Shown in pieces: positions 24,988 through 35,640 of a stretch of 64,000 nucleotides of DNA. Numbering within the stretch: the stretch's first letter is position 1; the number at the start of each line of letters is the position of its first letter. The notes beneath the pieces were generated by a model, which saw only the letters and a program-made list of their open reading frames with translations, was not told the origin of the DNA and ran no database searches. The stretch comes from Sipunculus nudus. Lineage: Eukaryota; Annelida; Sipuncula; Golfingiida; Sipunculidae. The position numbers and the translations under genes were made by a program. The stretch spans positions 55,894,118 to 55,958,117 of the forward strand of contig CM049317.1 in the NCBI GenBank assembly GCA_026874595.1, in the 5' to 3' direction.

Positions 24988-25350
24988 GGTTGAGCCGGCT
25001 TCTGACGCACAGGGGTAGAGAATAGAACTCAAAGGCGGAAGATCGTGAGATCAATTCTCAGCCAAGGTTGTAAGATTTTTCTCGGGCGGCCTCCAACCAG
25101 GGTGAGCGCTCAGCAGGCTTAATGGGAAGGCCGTGCGAAACGGCCGTGTTTCACTCTCAAACGAGTACGCCATTCGGGTGATCTTCGGTGGAATTACCCA
25201 ACAATGGGGTCGATTACACACCAAGGGCCCGCAGGTGCTGTAGTCACCGGGCCTTTTTAACACTAGGATATCAAATGAGAAGAAGCGGGTGATACTGCTT
25301 GTCACGTAGTCCGAAACCGGAATGGAATTCTGCAGATGTACATATGCTTA
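24988..25350 (+). repeat. tRNA-derived SINE, near full length
   Basis: A tRNA-like head (gagccggcttctgacgcac..ggtagag.. with box B remnant agatcaattct) is followed by the body blocks cagggtgagcgctcagcagg, ggtgctgtagtcaccgggcc and the tail gaattctgcagatgtaca. It is the best reference copy of this family on the plus strand. Confidence 0.75.
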
Positions 25351-26190
25351 AAGTAAAGCTAACATTTTAAAATATTTAACAATTTGTCGGATAAGACTGA
25401 CATTGTCCGTGATATCAGACTTTAAATCATCCCTTTAACTATGTCCCACTTCTCGCATGGGTATGCTGGACATGCGGCACCCAAGACATTCAGGAACCCA
25501 GGGGTAAGCGTCTGTGACGCTCGAATTCTCTTTCGGACGTCGGTTAATGAGGTCCAAGCGTCCCATAAGCGATGCACGAATTTCCGAGTACGTCTGTGCC
25601 GCGCATACATTCAGGGCTCTCAGGAACGCGCTGGTAAGCGTCTAAGACGCTCGAAAGCTCTTTCGGACTCTCTGTTCTTGGAGATCAAGCGTCCGATGGG
25701 ACGACGTATCTCAAATATATATGGTACCAAGTACCACCATCTTCCAAACAAAGTCTGTAAAAGATGGCCTTGACCTTGTCACTTTCACAGACGAAAGCAG
25801 ACTGTTTTTTTTTTTATTTCTAATATGCACACATTAAATTAATGTTTTCACTCAAATTCTGTGCAGGGTATGGAACTGATTAAATGATTGCCACAGTAAC
25901 AGGTTGAATCACGGATTTTTTCTAAAAATAAATTTTGTGAAATTATGTCTCGAAGCTCAGCCATTGTGAAACGCACCATGACATTATGATAAAGTTATTT
26001 ACTGTTTTGGGATTATATTGAAGGTTGACTCATCGAACAGGGGAGCTCTAACAATAAAAAGGGTCTCAACTTGAAAGAGGTGCCTCGCATTAAGTATAAC
26101 GCATGTGACTGTGTAAAAACATTTTACACTTCAGAAAAATTATGCCCCCGGAAACATGGAATGTATCGTCCATGTGTATGTCGTATCGCA
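25351..26190. other. Gene-free spacer
   Basis: A pair of imperfect repeats around 25490-25690 shares the phrases gcgtctgtgacgctcgaa / gcgtctaagacgctcgaa followed by ctctttcggac. Otherwise nothing is recognised. Confidence 0.4.
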
Positions 26191-26251
<61 letters not shown>

Positions 26252-26450
26252 ATATTTATATATAGATCTCTGAATAAGTGAACTGGCACTTTCTCTATTG
26301 TTGACTCTGTTAGGAATTAATAATAATAATAATATTAATAATTATAATTATCATTATTATTATTATATTTATGAATATTATTATAATTATTATTATTATT
26401 ATTATAATGATAATGATAATTATAATAACAATAATAAATCAATGAATTGA
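26191..26450. repeat. TA and AAT microsatellites
   Basis: A TA repeat at about 26191-26265 is followed by AAT/ATT-type trinucleotide repeats to about 26440. The plus-strand open frame ending in Tyr-Ile repeats is a by-product. Confidence 0.95.
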
Positions 26451-26619
26451 TAAAAAATATTGAAATAAACCAATAATAATATAATTAAAAATAACACTTT
26501 TAACTGTTTAGTTGCAGAAAGTTATACTGAATACTATGCACGAAAAAATATTAAAACAGGCATAAATTAATAAAACCGTCACAGGTGATCAACATTATAT
26601 TATTGGATTTATATATATA

Positions 26620-26625
26620 TTTATT
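26620..26625 (-). terminator. Candidate poly(A) signal of minus thioesterase gene
   Basis: TTTATT on the plus strand is AATAAA on the minus strand, about 115 bases after the stop codon. The region is AT-rich, so this could be chance. Confidence 0.35.
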
Positions 26626-26739
26626 ATTATTATTAACATATGTACATATTAAAATACACGAAACCTTGATAATGTAATCAGTAAACGTAGATCTTAACGT
26701 GGTAATTTACCATGCAAAAAGTATGAAAAAAATCATGTG

Positions 26740-27500
26740 TTAATTATAATATACAAAAGTCCCGGTAAACATTGGTAGATTGTCTTTATAAAGTACGGTA
26801 TGTATGATTGACTGGTCATTTGGGTCTTCCCAAACTTTTGTTACGATATCGTCACCTACATTCGTCTCCCCTTGGTACAGAACATGTATTTCTTTCAGTT
26901 GTTTATAAGCCAGGTCCCCAGACAGCAGAGAAAAACAGCCTTCCTTGCTGGCAGAATTGACCCCATTCAGCACTATACAGATATATGACGCATGATTTGT
27001 ATGGTCATAATAGTCTAAGTCACTGTACTCAACCTTTGACCTGTATTCATACGCCGTTTCCGGCGGAAGTAGTTCTGATACCTTCTTGCGCGTATCAATA
27101 TCCGGCGGTGGTTGATGCAGAGTGAACTTAGTGTGCCATTCTGTCGGTAATGCGCTTGGTCTTCGGGTGTCTGGGTCAACGGTGACTATGCTATACACAG
27201 ATTGGGACAGTATTTCTAGTGTGTCTCTAAGTTTCAACTCTTCCAAATGAGAAAATGATGTTTTACCAAGCCGGAGAAGTTTGTAGTCATGCTGCAAGGG
27301 TTGATACATTATTGCGGGTTGATACAGAGCTGGTTTTATGTAGAGGGATATTGATACAATGAAGAAAAGTAAACTCGCCGCTCCACTGTTTTTCCAGTTT
27401 AAAACATTCATGTTGCCCTCATCTTTTGTTGTCAACCACCCGAAACTAGTAAGACGCGCCATTTCTCCAAGTCTTATCAGATTCCATGGAGCCACTTGTA
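26740..27500 (-). CDS. Minus thioesterase-like gene, exon 3
   Basis: The acceptor ttttttcag is followed by TA (completing a Leu codon), then 252 codons and the stop. It holds APWNL.., the first hotdog's central strands and the whole second hotdog. Confidence 0.92.
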
Positions 27501-30338
27501 CTGAAAAAAAGACAGAAACATTTTTGCATCATAAGTGCGTACGATAGTTAAGATAATTACCAAAATCCCCATTGTAAGATGATTAAGCGCCAGGGAACAG
27601 AAATGATAACAACTTGCTTAACTACTCAATTTGGCAACACAACTAATGTTCAACGGACTCTGAGACCAAAACTGGAAATTAATTGAACTTCGGCAAATAC
27701 CCGTGATTCTGACAGTCCTTTCTTAGATCTAGAAATATGTATTCTAAGGAATACAGGCCTTCGCCACGTGGGCTGTCCCCACTGAAGGATGCTCATCCAT
27801 ACGTGTTTGCATTCTCTCATTCGGCCAATTTTCCAAGGTTAATTCATGCACAAGTGACTATACATTTGTGAATATAACTGGAAGCCCTTCCTGATTGCGG
27901 ATCATCTTCAAGACCCACACCTATATCTAATCGATTTTTCCTTGGCCCATTCCTAAAATGTTCTGGAAATTTCATGAGATTCCGTTCATGATAGCGTGAT
28001 TTATGTTCTGAACAAACACACACATAAAAGAACATACGCGCGCGAACGGGAATGCACGCATGACCTACTGGTGAAAGCAATAAAATGATACTTCAGATTT
28101 TAAAATGGTGCATATGGATAAAATACAAAGTTAAGGCCATTTACCATAAAAGACTTTACTGGCGCCTTATTTCTTCACAATCCAAGGGAATGTGAGGTTA
28201 GTTATTAAAACTGTCGACAGGTGGCAGATCAGTACGGTCGTGCCTGGTTGAAATTGTGACGCTACTTTTCGTAATGTGTCTGTAACTCGGAAAGTCAAAA
28301 TAAGATGTACCAAACTTACTACAGCGCTTCTGTATTGTAAATTGAAAAAATTCGTATGAGTTTCAGCTTTCTACGTCAATCGGTTAATGAGGAGGTGCGT
28401 GCTAATTAACTGATAAGTGCCAAGTCATCTCGTAACTTTCGCTTGACTGCCTTTAGCAAAATACCATAGCAATTGTCGCGATTGGATACAATTATTTATC
28501 CAATTTCCTGCCAAATATTGTAAAAAAATTAATTTTACAAAAATCAGCCATTTTTTAGCCTGGTGACCTGAAAAATAAGTTGGGGTCACATAAACTGGAT
28601 CAAAGTAAATTAGTCATGGTAAGAATCAATGGAACTGGATAAACAACTGACACAATAATACTAACCCTAACTAGAATCGTTGTAGCTGCCATGCGACAGT
28701 CACACACTGCTTCCAATCAGGCACAACACCGATATGTATTTATAACACTTAAACCACGTACGTGATCTGTCCATATGCGCTAGACCCAGCCCTGGTAGAA
28801 TGACTGTCGCTGAGGATTTGTCGGGACTCGTAGAGCATTCGACGTACCGTGACACTCTGAAATAAGTCGTAATTATCTTTAGTTAAAACACACTGATGCA
28901 TATAGTACATTACTTTAGTATATATAATTTCTGAAGTTAGCTCTTAAAGGTGGCCATTCTCCTACCTTTTAAAAAAAAAAATGTACGTGACTGACTTCCT
29001 CTGTGTATATATCAACGATCTAAGGGGTATTCTGGTTGTGAAATATTCTTATAACGTCTCCGTGAAGGATGTATGAACTTGTTTATCAACAACGTGTTTG
29101 TAAACACAGCTTTGTTGACAAACTGGAAGAACATGTAACCTGAGTTGGTAGGTTGCATATATGCAGAGGTAGAAAGGTCACTTGTTGCAAAACGCCATTT
29201 GCGAAGCTCTGGCTAATCCGATTTGCCACCAGATGCCCTTGTTGACTTTGTTTGGATTATTTTGGTGGGCCCCCACATATTATTAACACGTTGATGTAAG
29301 CAATACAAGCAGCCAGTGTCGGTGATATTCACATTTTCGGCCTATTTTCATAAAATCTCCAAGAGAATTACTTTTAGTTTATTAAGGTAATTGGACCCCT
29401 TTAAACATATTTCTGTAAGGAATCAATTTTTGAAGGTAATGAAGTAGTTAAGTTTTTTGAGACGGCGTCTGCGGTCTATGAGTAGGGCACAGGACTCTAT
29501 GCCGAGAAATCTAGCCGTGGCAACCCGACTCGGTAGCAATGATGATTGGGTTGGAAAACCTACTTGAGTCGTGATACAAACAATGTCAAGAGATGCATCG
29601 TAGGTGTCTTCAATCATGTTGCATTCATATTGTGGTAAATAGCCCATAATCTTAACATTTTGCTACTAATGATGAATTAACACAGGAGAATACATGTGAA
29701 CTCACAACCCAAACTGAAACCCCGTCTCTATATGATAGGAAGTCATTTCCTGTAACGCGTACAAATTTGCTGCGTCCAGTAATCCGTACGAGCCATGTCT
29801 GTATTCATGCGGTCAGACATTCAACAAACATGCGCAGGGGTTTACCAATATGCTGAGTTAAAACTTTTCTCGCTCATGTTTGGTGTTGTTTGAAGGTACA
29901 CTAACAATGGTAACGATTAGTCTGGTTTATGTCAATTTTCGGTGTACCTCCAAAATGACGAAAATATTTGCATCCGTATGGGGCCTTATAATGCTTTCCT
30001 CAGACCTAGATGTAAAGGCACTCTAACAGCTAGTAATCCGGTCGTCATGTCAGAGGGCCGTTTCGCATCCCGGTGCCCTTATTGAGCCCTTACAGGATTA
30101 TTCCTCCCAGTTACACGAAACCGCTACAGTGCACTGCCATTATGCTTACACACTAAAACATGGATGTCACAGGTCGTAATTCGAAACTATGGGTATACTG
30201 CCAGTCATGTAAAAGCAAAGAGGCTTACCTTTCAACCCTAAATATAGGCATCGTTGTCGCCTTCCTTATAAGGAACTTCGGAGGCATCAGTGTCTTGGAA
30301 CAGCTAAGTAAAAATGACGGTTTGATAACTTGAGACAT
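26740..30338 (-). CDS. Double-hotdog acyl thioesterase-like protein, minus paralogue (3 exons)
   Basis: Exons 30338-30229, 28856-28762 and 27500-26740 join in phase to 321 aa. The N-terminus (about 37 aa) is basic and could be a mitochondrial presequence. Residues about 45-200 look like a first hotdog domain, ending in the strand SIVTVDP.TRRP..LP. From about 215 comes a second hotdog with SDLDYYDHTNH (residues about 228-238), which matches the D-L-D-x-x-x-H-x-N helix start of the FatA/FatB acyl-ACP and related acyl-CoA thioesterases. The family hydrolyses acyl thioesters. Plant FatA/FatB have Asn two residues before the His; here it is Tyr. The substrate is unknown. A paralogue with the same structure is transcribed away from it at 32534-34812. 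The gene structure is secure; the enzymatic role is inferred. Confidence 0.85.
27501..28761 (-). other. Intron 2 of minus thioesterase-like gene
   Basis: About 1.26 kb without a recognised insertion. Confidence 0.6.
28762..28856 (-). CDS. Minus thioesterase-like gene, exon 2
   Basis: 95 nt between the acceptor ttatttcag and the donor C|gtacgt, the same length and phases as the plus paralogue. It encodes the conserved core VECSTS..SSATVILPGLGLA..DRS in split form. Confidence 0.9.
28990..29405 (+). repeat. Dispersed repeat A, copy 1 (intron 1, minus thioesterase gene)
   Basis: About 415 bp, related to 37150-37545 (inverted), 41445-41790 (inverted) and 55440-55690. Shared phrases include ttgtttatcaacaacgtg, gtaaacacagc, gttaca.g.t...cctga (as aacatgtaacctgag), aacgccattt and a phrase near tattaacacgttgatgta. 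No open frame is conserved. Class unknown. Confidence 0.65.
29450..29535 (+). repeat. tRNA-like SINE head remnant
   Basis: ctatgagtagggcacaggactc is close to the SINE box A region gctcaggagtagagcgcagg at 54.95 kb (read on its minus strand). The box B region is diverged. Confidence 0.35.
30229..30338 (-). CDS. Minus thioesterase-like gene, exon 1
   Basis: 110 nt from ATG to GAA AG|gtaagc: 36 codons plus two bases, the same length and phase as exon 1 of the plus paralogue. The shared end, AT(T/I)(M/L)PIF(R/K)(V/T)ER, identifies it; the first 25 residues are hardly conserved. Confidence 0.85.
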
Positions 30339-30436
30339 ATTTGTTTGGATAACTCCTTAAATATCTGTTCGTCGCATCTATGTCTTAGAACCCGTACGCT
30401 CTTAACACAGCGCGTGACCTCCCGGCCCGGTGACTA

Positions 30437-30522
30437 GTGTAGCGAATATTTGAGCGTAGCGTAGCCTCTGCTTATGGTCAGTGTAGCGAATAGTTGAGCG
30501 TAGCGTAGCCGCTACTAATGGA
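30437..30522. repeat. 44-bp direct tandem duplication near minus gene start
   Basis: Two units, gtgtagcgaata(t/g)ttgagcg followed by tagcgtagcc and about 14 more diverged bases, at 30437-30480 and 30481-30522. Each unit has three TAGCG pentamers. It lies about 100-185 bases upstream of the minus gene's ATG, within its promoter or 5' leader. Confidence 0.85.
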
Positions 30523-30879
30523 GCTGCTTCAGTTATAGAACCCGGTGCCGCGTCACATGCATACCCCGAAGGCCAAATTAATTATTATTTTCAGTTAATT
30601 TTAAATCAGATGTATGCGTAGTTGTTGGTTTAAGTTCCGACCTTGTGGCTAAAAGTGAATTCCTGATTTTTTTTCTCTCACATTCGATGGGCCGTACATC
30701 CACTGATAACAACACTCCAAGCAGACCCCTGGGATTGCAACACTATATGAAGATAATTCTACATCGCCAAAATCTTATCTTACATTGAGAGCCCGAAAAC
30801 GCAGCTACAAAGGATTCGTTATCAGGTACTAAAGATAACACACTGGCTACTGATTCTCCCTTAAATATATTATATATGT

Positions 30880-31230
30880 TCTAATCACACACTGCGCAGA
30901 CTCGGACTCACAAGAGCAAATATCTTCTGTTTAGGGTTTATGGGCGTTAAAATCTGACCATCACAATACACCTAGATACACCAGTGGCGTAGGAATAATG
31001 TGGTGAAGAGGCTCATGTAGTCCGTTCAAGTATGTACATGTATGTATACGCTTGCGAAATATAAACAGAAGATGTTTCCTTGAAATGTAACAAATTTTGA
31101 TTTAAAAGTTTGACAGTTGAGATAAGTAGTCCCGGCCGTCCCAGAGTGCTTATCAGGAAGAGATTCGTTTCGAGTAGAAACGCCCTCTGACGGAAGGGTG
31201 GTTAAAGTCAATATTACAAAGCTATGCATT
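30880..31230 (+). repeat. Dispersed repeat B, copy 1
   Basis: Matches 39930-40290 in the same orientation: atgtagtccgttca, cttgaaatgtaacaaatt, tttgacagttgaga, tatcaggaag.g and gtagaaac...ctctg.cggaagggtg in order. Class unknown. Confidence 0.65.
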
Positions 31231-31665
31231 TAAGATTTAATTAAGTTATATTTAGAGTGAACTTATACTAATATGGACTACATGTATTACCTTATAGGTA
31301 AAACTCAACAGAAAGCGGAACCATTAAAAATTATCGAAAATTAAATTATCATGGTTTCCCTCGGTTTGTGCCCTCGGTTATAAGTGTTCACTTTTACTTT
31401 GAATCTCTCTTCCGTCAAATTATGATTTTTTTCTGGTGAGAAGTATAACACAGAAACTATAAACTTCCACAAGGCGCGTTACCTAAACAATGCCGGCCAC
31501 GTGCGGGCCTGCTGAAAAGAAACCCAAACCCTAGTCACGCTAGATTGTCCTATGGCCTGGTTTTCCCTGGTACATTGTGTTCATAATACAAACTGCAGTC
31601 AATGCGCCAATGCAAAGCCCTGTGTCCTTCACTTTAAAAATTTTAAACTAAAATTAACATCATTT

Positions 31666-31858
31666 CAGAAGCGGATCCAGGGGGATCCGGCCCCAAACCC
31701 TTTTTTTTCAGTCACCTTTTTTTTGAGTGTTTCAATCAACCCCCCCCCCCCCCCCACCTTCCTTGTTGGATATGGAGACCTTTTTTAATGTTTTGTCATT
31801 AGTCCTCCTGGCTTTGGACCCCCCCCCCCCCCCGATCTTAATCCTTCATCCGCCCCTG
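31666..31858. mobile_element. 193-bp hAT-like nonautonomous element
   Basis: The ends are CAGAAGCGGATCCAGG and CCTTCATCCGCCCCTG, an imperfect inverted repeat of the CAGnG..CnCTG kind. Both flanks read cattt, which would be a 5-bp target duplication. The inside is two poly-C runs (31740-31755, 31819-31833) in pyrimidine-rich sequence. The element at 54530-55165 is built alike. Confidence 0.65.
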
Positions 31859-32533
31859 CATTTATAACTACCGCTGAATCAATCACATCCCAGAACGATA
31901 AAGAATCGCATTTCATATATAGAATCGCTATAGAAACTTGAGAAATGTATAATCTATAATATATATAATATAATAATATATTATAATAAATAAATCATAT
32001 AAATATATAAATAGGGCCAGTCATTAAAAAACAGTCATTCAAGCTACATGCTCCGCCCTCGTGATCACAAGTCAGGTGCTATCTTCCATAAACACCCCTC
32101 AACCACCATGAGACAACTTAGTGAAAGATAATCATGCAGAAAAAATAACGTGACTGTCGTACACGTTATCTTTAGTAACAACATTTCATCGAATATTTGA
32201 TAATGGTTTTTTTTCTTCTTTTTTTTTGTGTTCATGCTGTGACTTTAATACTTTTGTCGCATCTTGATAAAGCAATGCACAGCGAGAGTACGCTTTCCTG
32301 CATAGGAAAGATAAGAACGCCAAACAGCACACTTCCATTAAAAGTCGGTGCTCCTTTAGTATGGTACATACGAACTTTTCATATACGTATATGACCTTTA
32401 CCGACGTTATCTTTTATCTGTTTAGAATGGTGTTATTGGAATAGTGAATGTATCGAAATAGTGCGAAAACATCCTCAATATACAGGGATTATTGCGAAAG
32501 GACATTTACTTAACGAAATCGTATATAGCGAAG
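31859..32533. other. Spacer upstream of plus thioesterase-like gene
   Basis: AT-rich, with a TATAATATA-type stretch near 31955-31990 and a T run near 32205-32227. Promoter or 5' UTR sequence of the plus gene is expected here but no element can be fixed. Confidence 0.35.
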
Positions 32534-32643
32534 ATGTCACGTATTTTCAAAAGGCTCTTTGCGCCTGAATTGGTGAGAACCGTATTGCCCAGGAAGACAG
32601 TAGTGAGGAGAGCAACTATTTTACCAATTTTCAAAACAGAGAG
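32534..32643 (+). CDS. Plus thioesterase-like gene, exon 1
   Basis: 110 nt, ATG to GAG AG|gtaagc. It encodes a basic N-terminus ending RRATILPIFKTE plus two bases of an Arg codon. Length and phase equal those of the minus paralogue. Confidence 0.85.
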
Positions 32644-34812
32644 GTAAGCTTATGTGTACTACCATGTGTTATGTTACAATAACGAGACTGTTTTCCTGAC
32701 GATTTAACTCTTGTTCTTTTTCACAAAAGGCGCTTTGACGTATAACACCAAGTGCCCACTTGAGTCGATACATATCAAACACGTTTTCGAGGAAGTAGTA
32801 AAAACAGAGAAAAAAAAAGAGTAATCACGTGACTTGGCACAACTTATCGTAAACGCAACTGGTGCTTGTTCTGCATCATAGCTTTACCATACACTATTTG
32901 TATGTATGTATATGTATCCATGAATGGATGTGTATGTAATGTTCGGATGTTCCATTCATGACCAATATAAAATAATTTTTCTGGAGTGATGATGTCAATC
33001 TTTACCATAGTCATTTTAAAACAATTATATTACAGCTACGTGGGACTTTCCGTCAATAATAATGCCTTAAACGTTCAAGGATGAGCACATCACGTCACAT
33101 TTAGCGAATAATATTTCAATAACATTATTCCTCTGTGTTTTTTTTTATAAAGACATTATTAGTTCCGTCGTTAGCAAAGTTTGTCTGTCGCTTGTTTTAG
33201 CTCTTACTTTGCTTACTTACTGAAATTTGTGCTATGATTCTGAACACAGGATAAAGTTGCTGCTAATAAAGAAAGTCTTCACGTGTTTTCAGGGCATCAA
33301 GATTCATGGAGTGCAGCACGAGCGAAGATTATTCAGCTGCTACAGTCATGCTACCAGGCCTAGGATTAGCTGACCTGGACAGATCTAGTACGTTGTTTAT
33401 TTTCTACACCCACGTTTCATAAAGAATAAATAATGAATTTGATCTTTTATATTTTATCATCATTTATTAGTTTTTCAAATGGATAAAAAGCTGCACATGA
33501 ATGCAAAAGGATATAGAAGCCCGCGTGGAAATAGAAATAGAGACTGTTCAGATATTGAAATTGTATAATTATCCAAGGCTTTGCAATATAAAACAGCACC
33601 TCGCCATGCATAATTTTACAAACTTTACCCGGCCCGTTGAGCAAGAGGTTAGCATGTCTGGAAGGTATGGGTTCAAATCTGATAAAGCCAGGTATCGGGC
33701 CCATCCAGAGTTTTTATCAAGTCCCAGTAAAATGATAAGAGTATCGTATAGCTACGTATACTACGTTGGCATCGATGTAACAATAACCCAACCGGGTAAA
33801 CTTGTGGTTACAACCTTCACGGATTTTTTATAATCACGTTCAGTTAGACCTTTTAAGTGCGACTGGTGTGACAGTGTATATAAACCTGAATTAGCTGCAC
33901 TCTTAATCATGCACTGACACTTAGATTACTTACAATATGGCAGGAAGGCCACACAATGGCCCATTCCCGGAAACGTCCTCGCAAGGATTGTTAGGGTATA
34001 TATAAGGTAAAATGGCTAAAATGAAGACAAATTAAAAATAATATTCATGCTTTTCAGTGCAAGTGGCCCCGTGGAACCTGGCCAAAATGGGTGATGTCTC
34101 ACGCATGATTTGTTTGGGATGGATGACCACAGAGAATAAAAACAATATGAACTTTCTTGATTGGAAAAACAGCACAGGGGAAGTTCTAACGTTCACAGTG
34201 TCCTTGTCTTTCTACATCGAGCGTGCGTTATACCGCCCAACGAATTTCTTCCAACCTTTGCAGAACGACATTAAACTCCTTCGGCTTGGCACTACATCAT
34301 ACACTGATCTCAATGAGTTAAAGTTAAGACATTGTCAGACTTTATTGTCCAGATCTATATACAATATAGTTACAGTGGACCCGATAACACACAGGCCTGT
34401 GCCTTTACCTGAAGCGTGGTACCACAGATTCACGCTGCATCCAACCCCACCGGATATCAATGAGCGGAAGATGACAGCGCTAGTTGTGCCGGAAACAGCG
34501 TATGAATACAGGTCAAAGGTCGAATACAGTGACTTGGATTATTATGGCCATACGAATCACTGCTCCTATATATGTATGGTGCTCAACGGAGCAAATGCGG
34601 CCAGCCACGAAGGCTGCTTTTCTATGTTGTCTGGTGATTTAGCGTATAAACAGTTAAAAGGAATGCACGTTTTGTATCAAGGTGAAACACGAATAGGCGA
34701 TGATATCGTCACAAAGGTTTGGGAAAACAAAGATGACCCCTTCACCATACATACTGTGTTGTGTAAAGACGATTTACCAATGTTTACCAGTACGTTTACT
34801 TACTATGACTGA
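32534..34812 (+). CDS. Double-hotdog acyl thioesterase-like protein, plus paralogue (3 exons)
   Basis: Exons 32534-32643, 33293-33387 and 34058-34812 join without a phase error to 319 aa. The first 37 residues are Arg/Lys-rich with one acidic residue before the junction (MSRIFKRLFAPE..), compatible with import into mitochondria. The first hotdog region runs from about residue 45 to 195; the second starts at about 215 and carries SDLDYYGHTNH at about 226-236. That motif and the GETRIGDDIVTKVW strand fit the acyl-ACP/acyl-CoA thioesterase clan. Tyr replaces the Asn that plant FatA/FatB place two residues before the His. By eye it is roughly 60% identical to the minus paralogue in the last exon and much less in exon 1. 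The role in fatty-acyl release is inferred from family; the acyl substrate cannot be told. Confidence 0.85.
33293..33387 (+). CDS. Plus thioesterase-like gene, exon 2
   Basis: 95 nt between gtgttttcag and A|gtacgt. It encodes the ASRFMECSTSEDYSAAT stretch and the LPGLGLADLDRS stretch, both shared with the paralogue. Confidence 0.9.
33630..33700 (+). repeat. tRNA-like SINE head in intron 2
   Basis: gttgagcaagaggttagc followed by a gggttcaaatct box B gives a pol III type head. It lies in the 670-bp second intron of the plus gene. No intact tRNA fold is evident. Confidence 0.45.
34058..34812 (+). CDS. Plus thioesterase-like gene, exon 3
   Basis: The acceptor is gcttttcag. The first two bases complete a Met codon with the A of exon 2, then the frame runs to TGA at 34810-34812. 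It holds most of hotdog 1 and all of hotdog 2. Confidence 0.92.
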
Positions 34813-34967
34813 ATATAACAAACCCAGGGAGAGACCCAGATTCGTTGACAAGCAGATAACATCGATAAATGAGAAAACACTTTTTATTGAGACAAGCGGG
34901 AGAAGAGATAGGAAAGACCGTAAATTCAGAGTAGCGGCATTCTTGATATTTTGAAATTGAAAATTAT

Positions 34968-34973
34968 AATAAA
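34968..34973 (+). terminator. Poly(A) signal of plus thioesterase-like gene
   Basis: AATAAA 156 bases after the stop codon, a normal distance for a short 3' UTR. Confidence 0.6.
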
Positions 34974-34989
34974 AATCCGGAAACTAAAA

Positions 34990-35640
34990 TTTAATTTTTG
35001 AATTGAAAGCAATTTAAGAATTAGGATTGCAAGTTCCTGTACAAACCCTCATCTGGTTCGCAACAGCAAATGCAGCCTAGGTTTGTTTTGCCGACACCAC
35101 GCGTAGGCATCTTCCAAGTGGCACACACGTTTCCTGCTAAACGGACGTGGGCTACAGTGAACTCTAATGATTTATTTCTAGTTAAATAAATTAAAAAAAA
35201 AAAAGAAACGTTGTTGTCTTCCGTGTGTGATCCAAAATGTAAGACTTAATATTCCTAAAACAATACTTCTGTCTTAAGTGGCGATATTCTATATTACTGC
35301 AACATGAAAGTCATAAGACATGACGATAAAATGTGCTCCGTGAATTAAATCAACAGTACTTACAGGAACAAATGTACCATTGTCAAAGTTGGGCAAAATT
35401 TAAGGTAATGATTTTACATTTATGCTAATATCTTTTTCATTTCCTTTATAGCTACATGCTGGATAAAAGCTCTCCAGTTTCACCAGTTTCCAGATGAAAG
35501 GGTAAATGTCTTTCCTGATTTACTTTGACAATATACATCATGTTCAAGCCCGTTACTCCTACAAATTATCCAATATTGCCCTAATTTCAGTAATTTGGCA
35601 TGTATACATAGGAAAGATATAACGGAATAATTATGCTGAA
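34990..35640. other. Gene-free spacer
   Basis: Nothing recognised apart from short A runs. Confidence 0.35.

Larger units (their letters stand above)
30339..32533. promoter_or_regulatory. Divergent intergenic region between thioesterase-like genes
   Basis: 2.2 kb separate the two start codons, so both promoters must lie here or in unseen 5' exons. It holds a 44-bp tandem duplication (30437-30522), dispersed repeat B (30880-31230) and a 193-bp DNA element (31666-31858). No clear TATA box with a fixed position is visible for either gene. Confidence 0.5.

Noticed and set aside
26071-26265. 64-codon open frame ending in Tyr-Ile repeats
   Set aside because: Created by the TA microsatellite.
27359-27547. 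Plus-strand open frame over the thioesterase exon
   Set aside because: Antisense shadow of exon 3 of the minus-strand gene.
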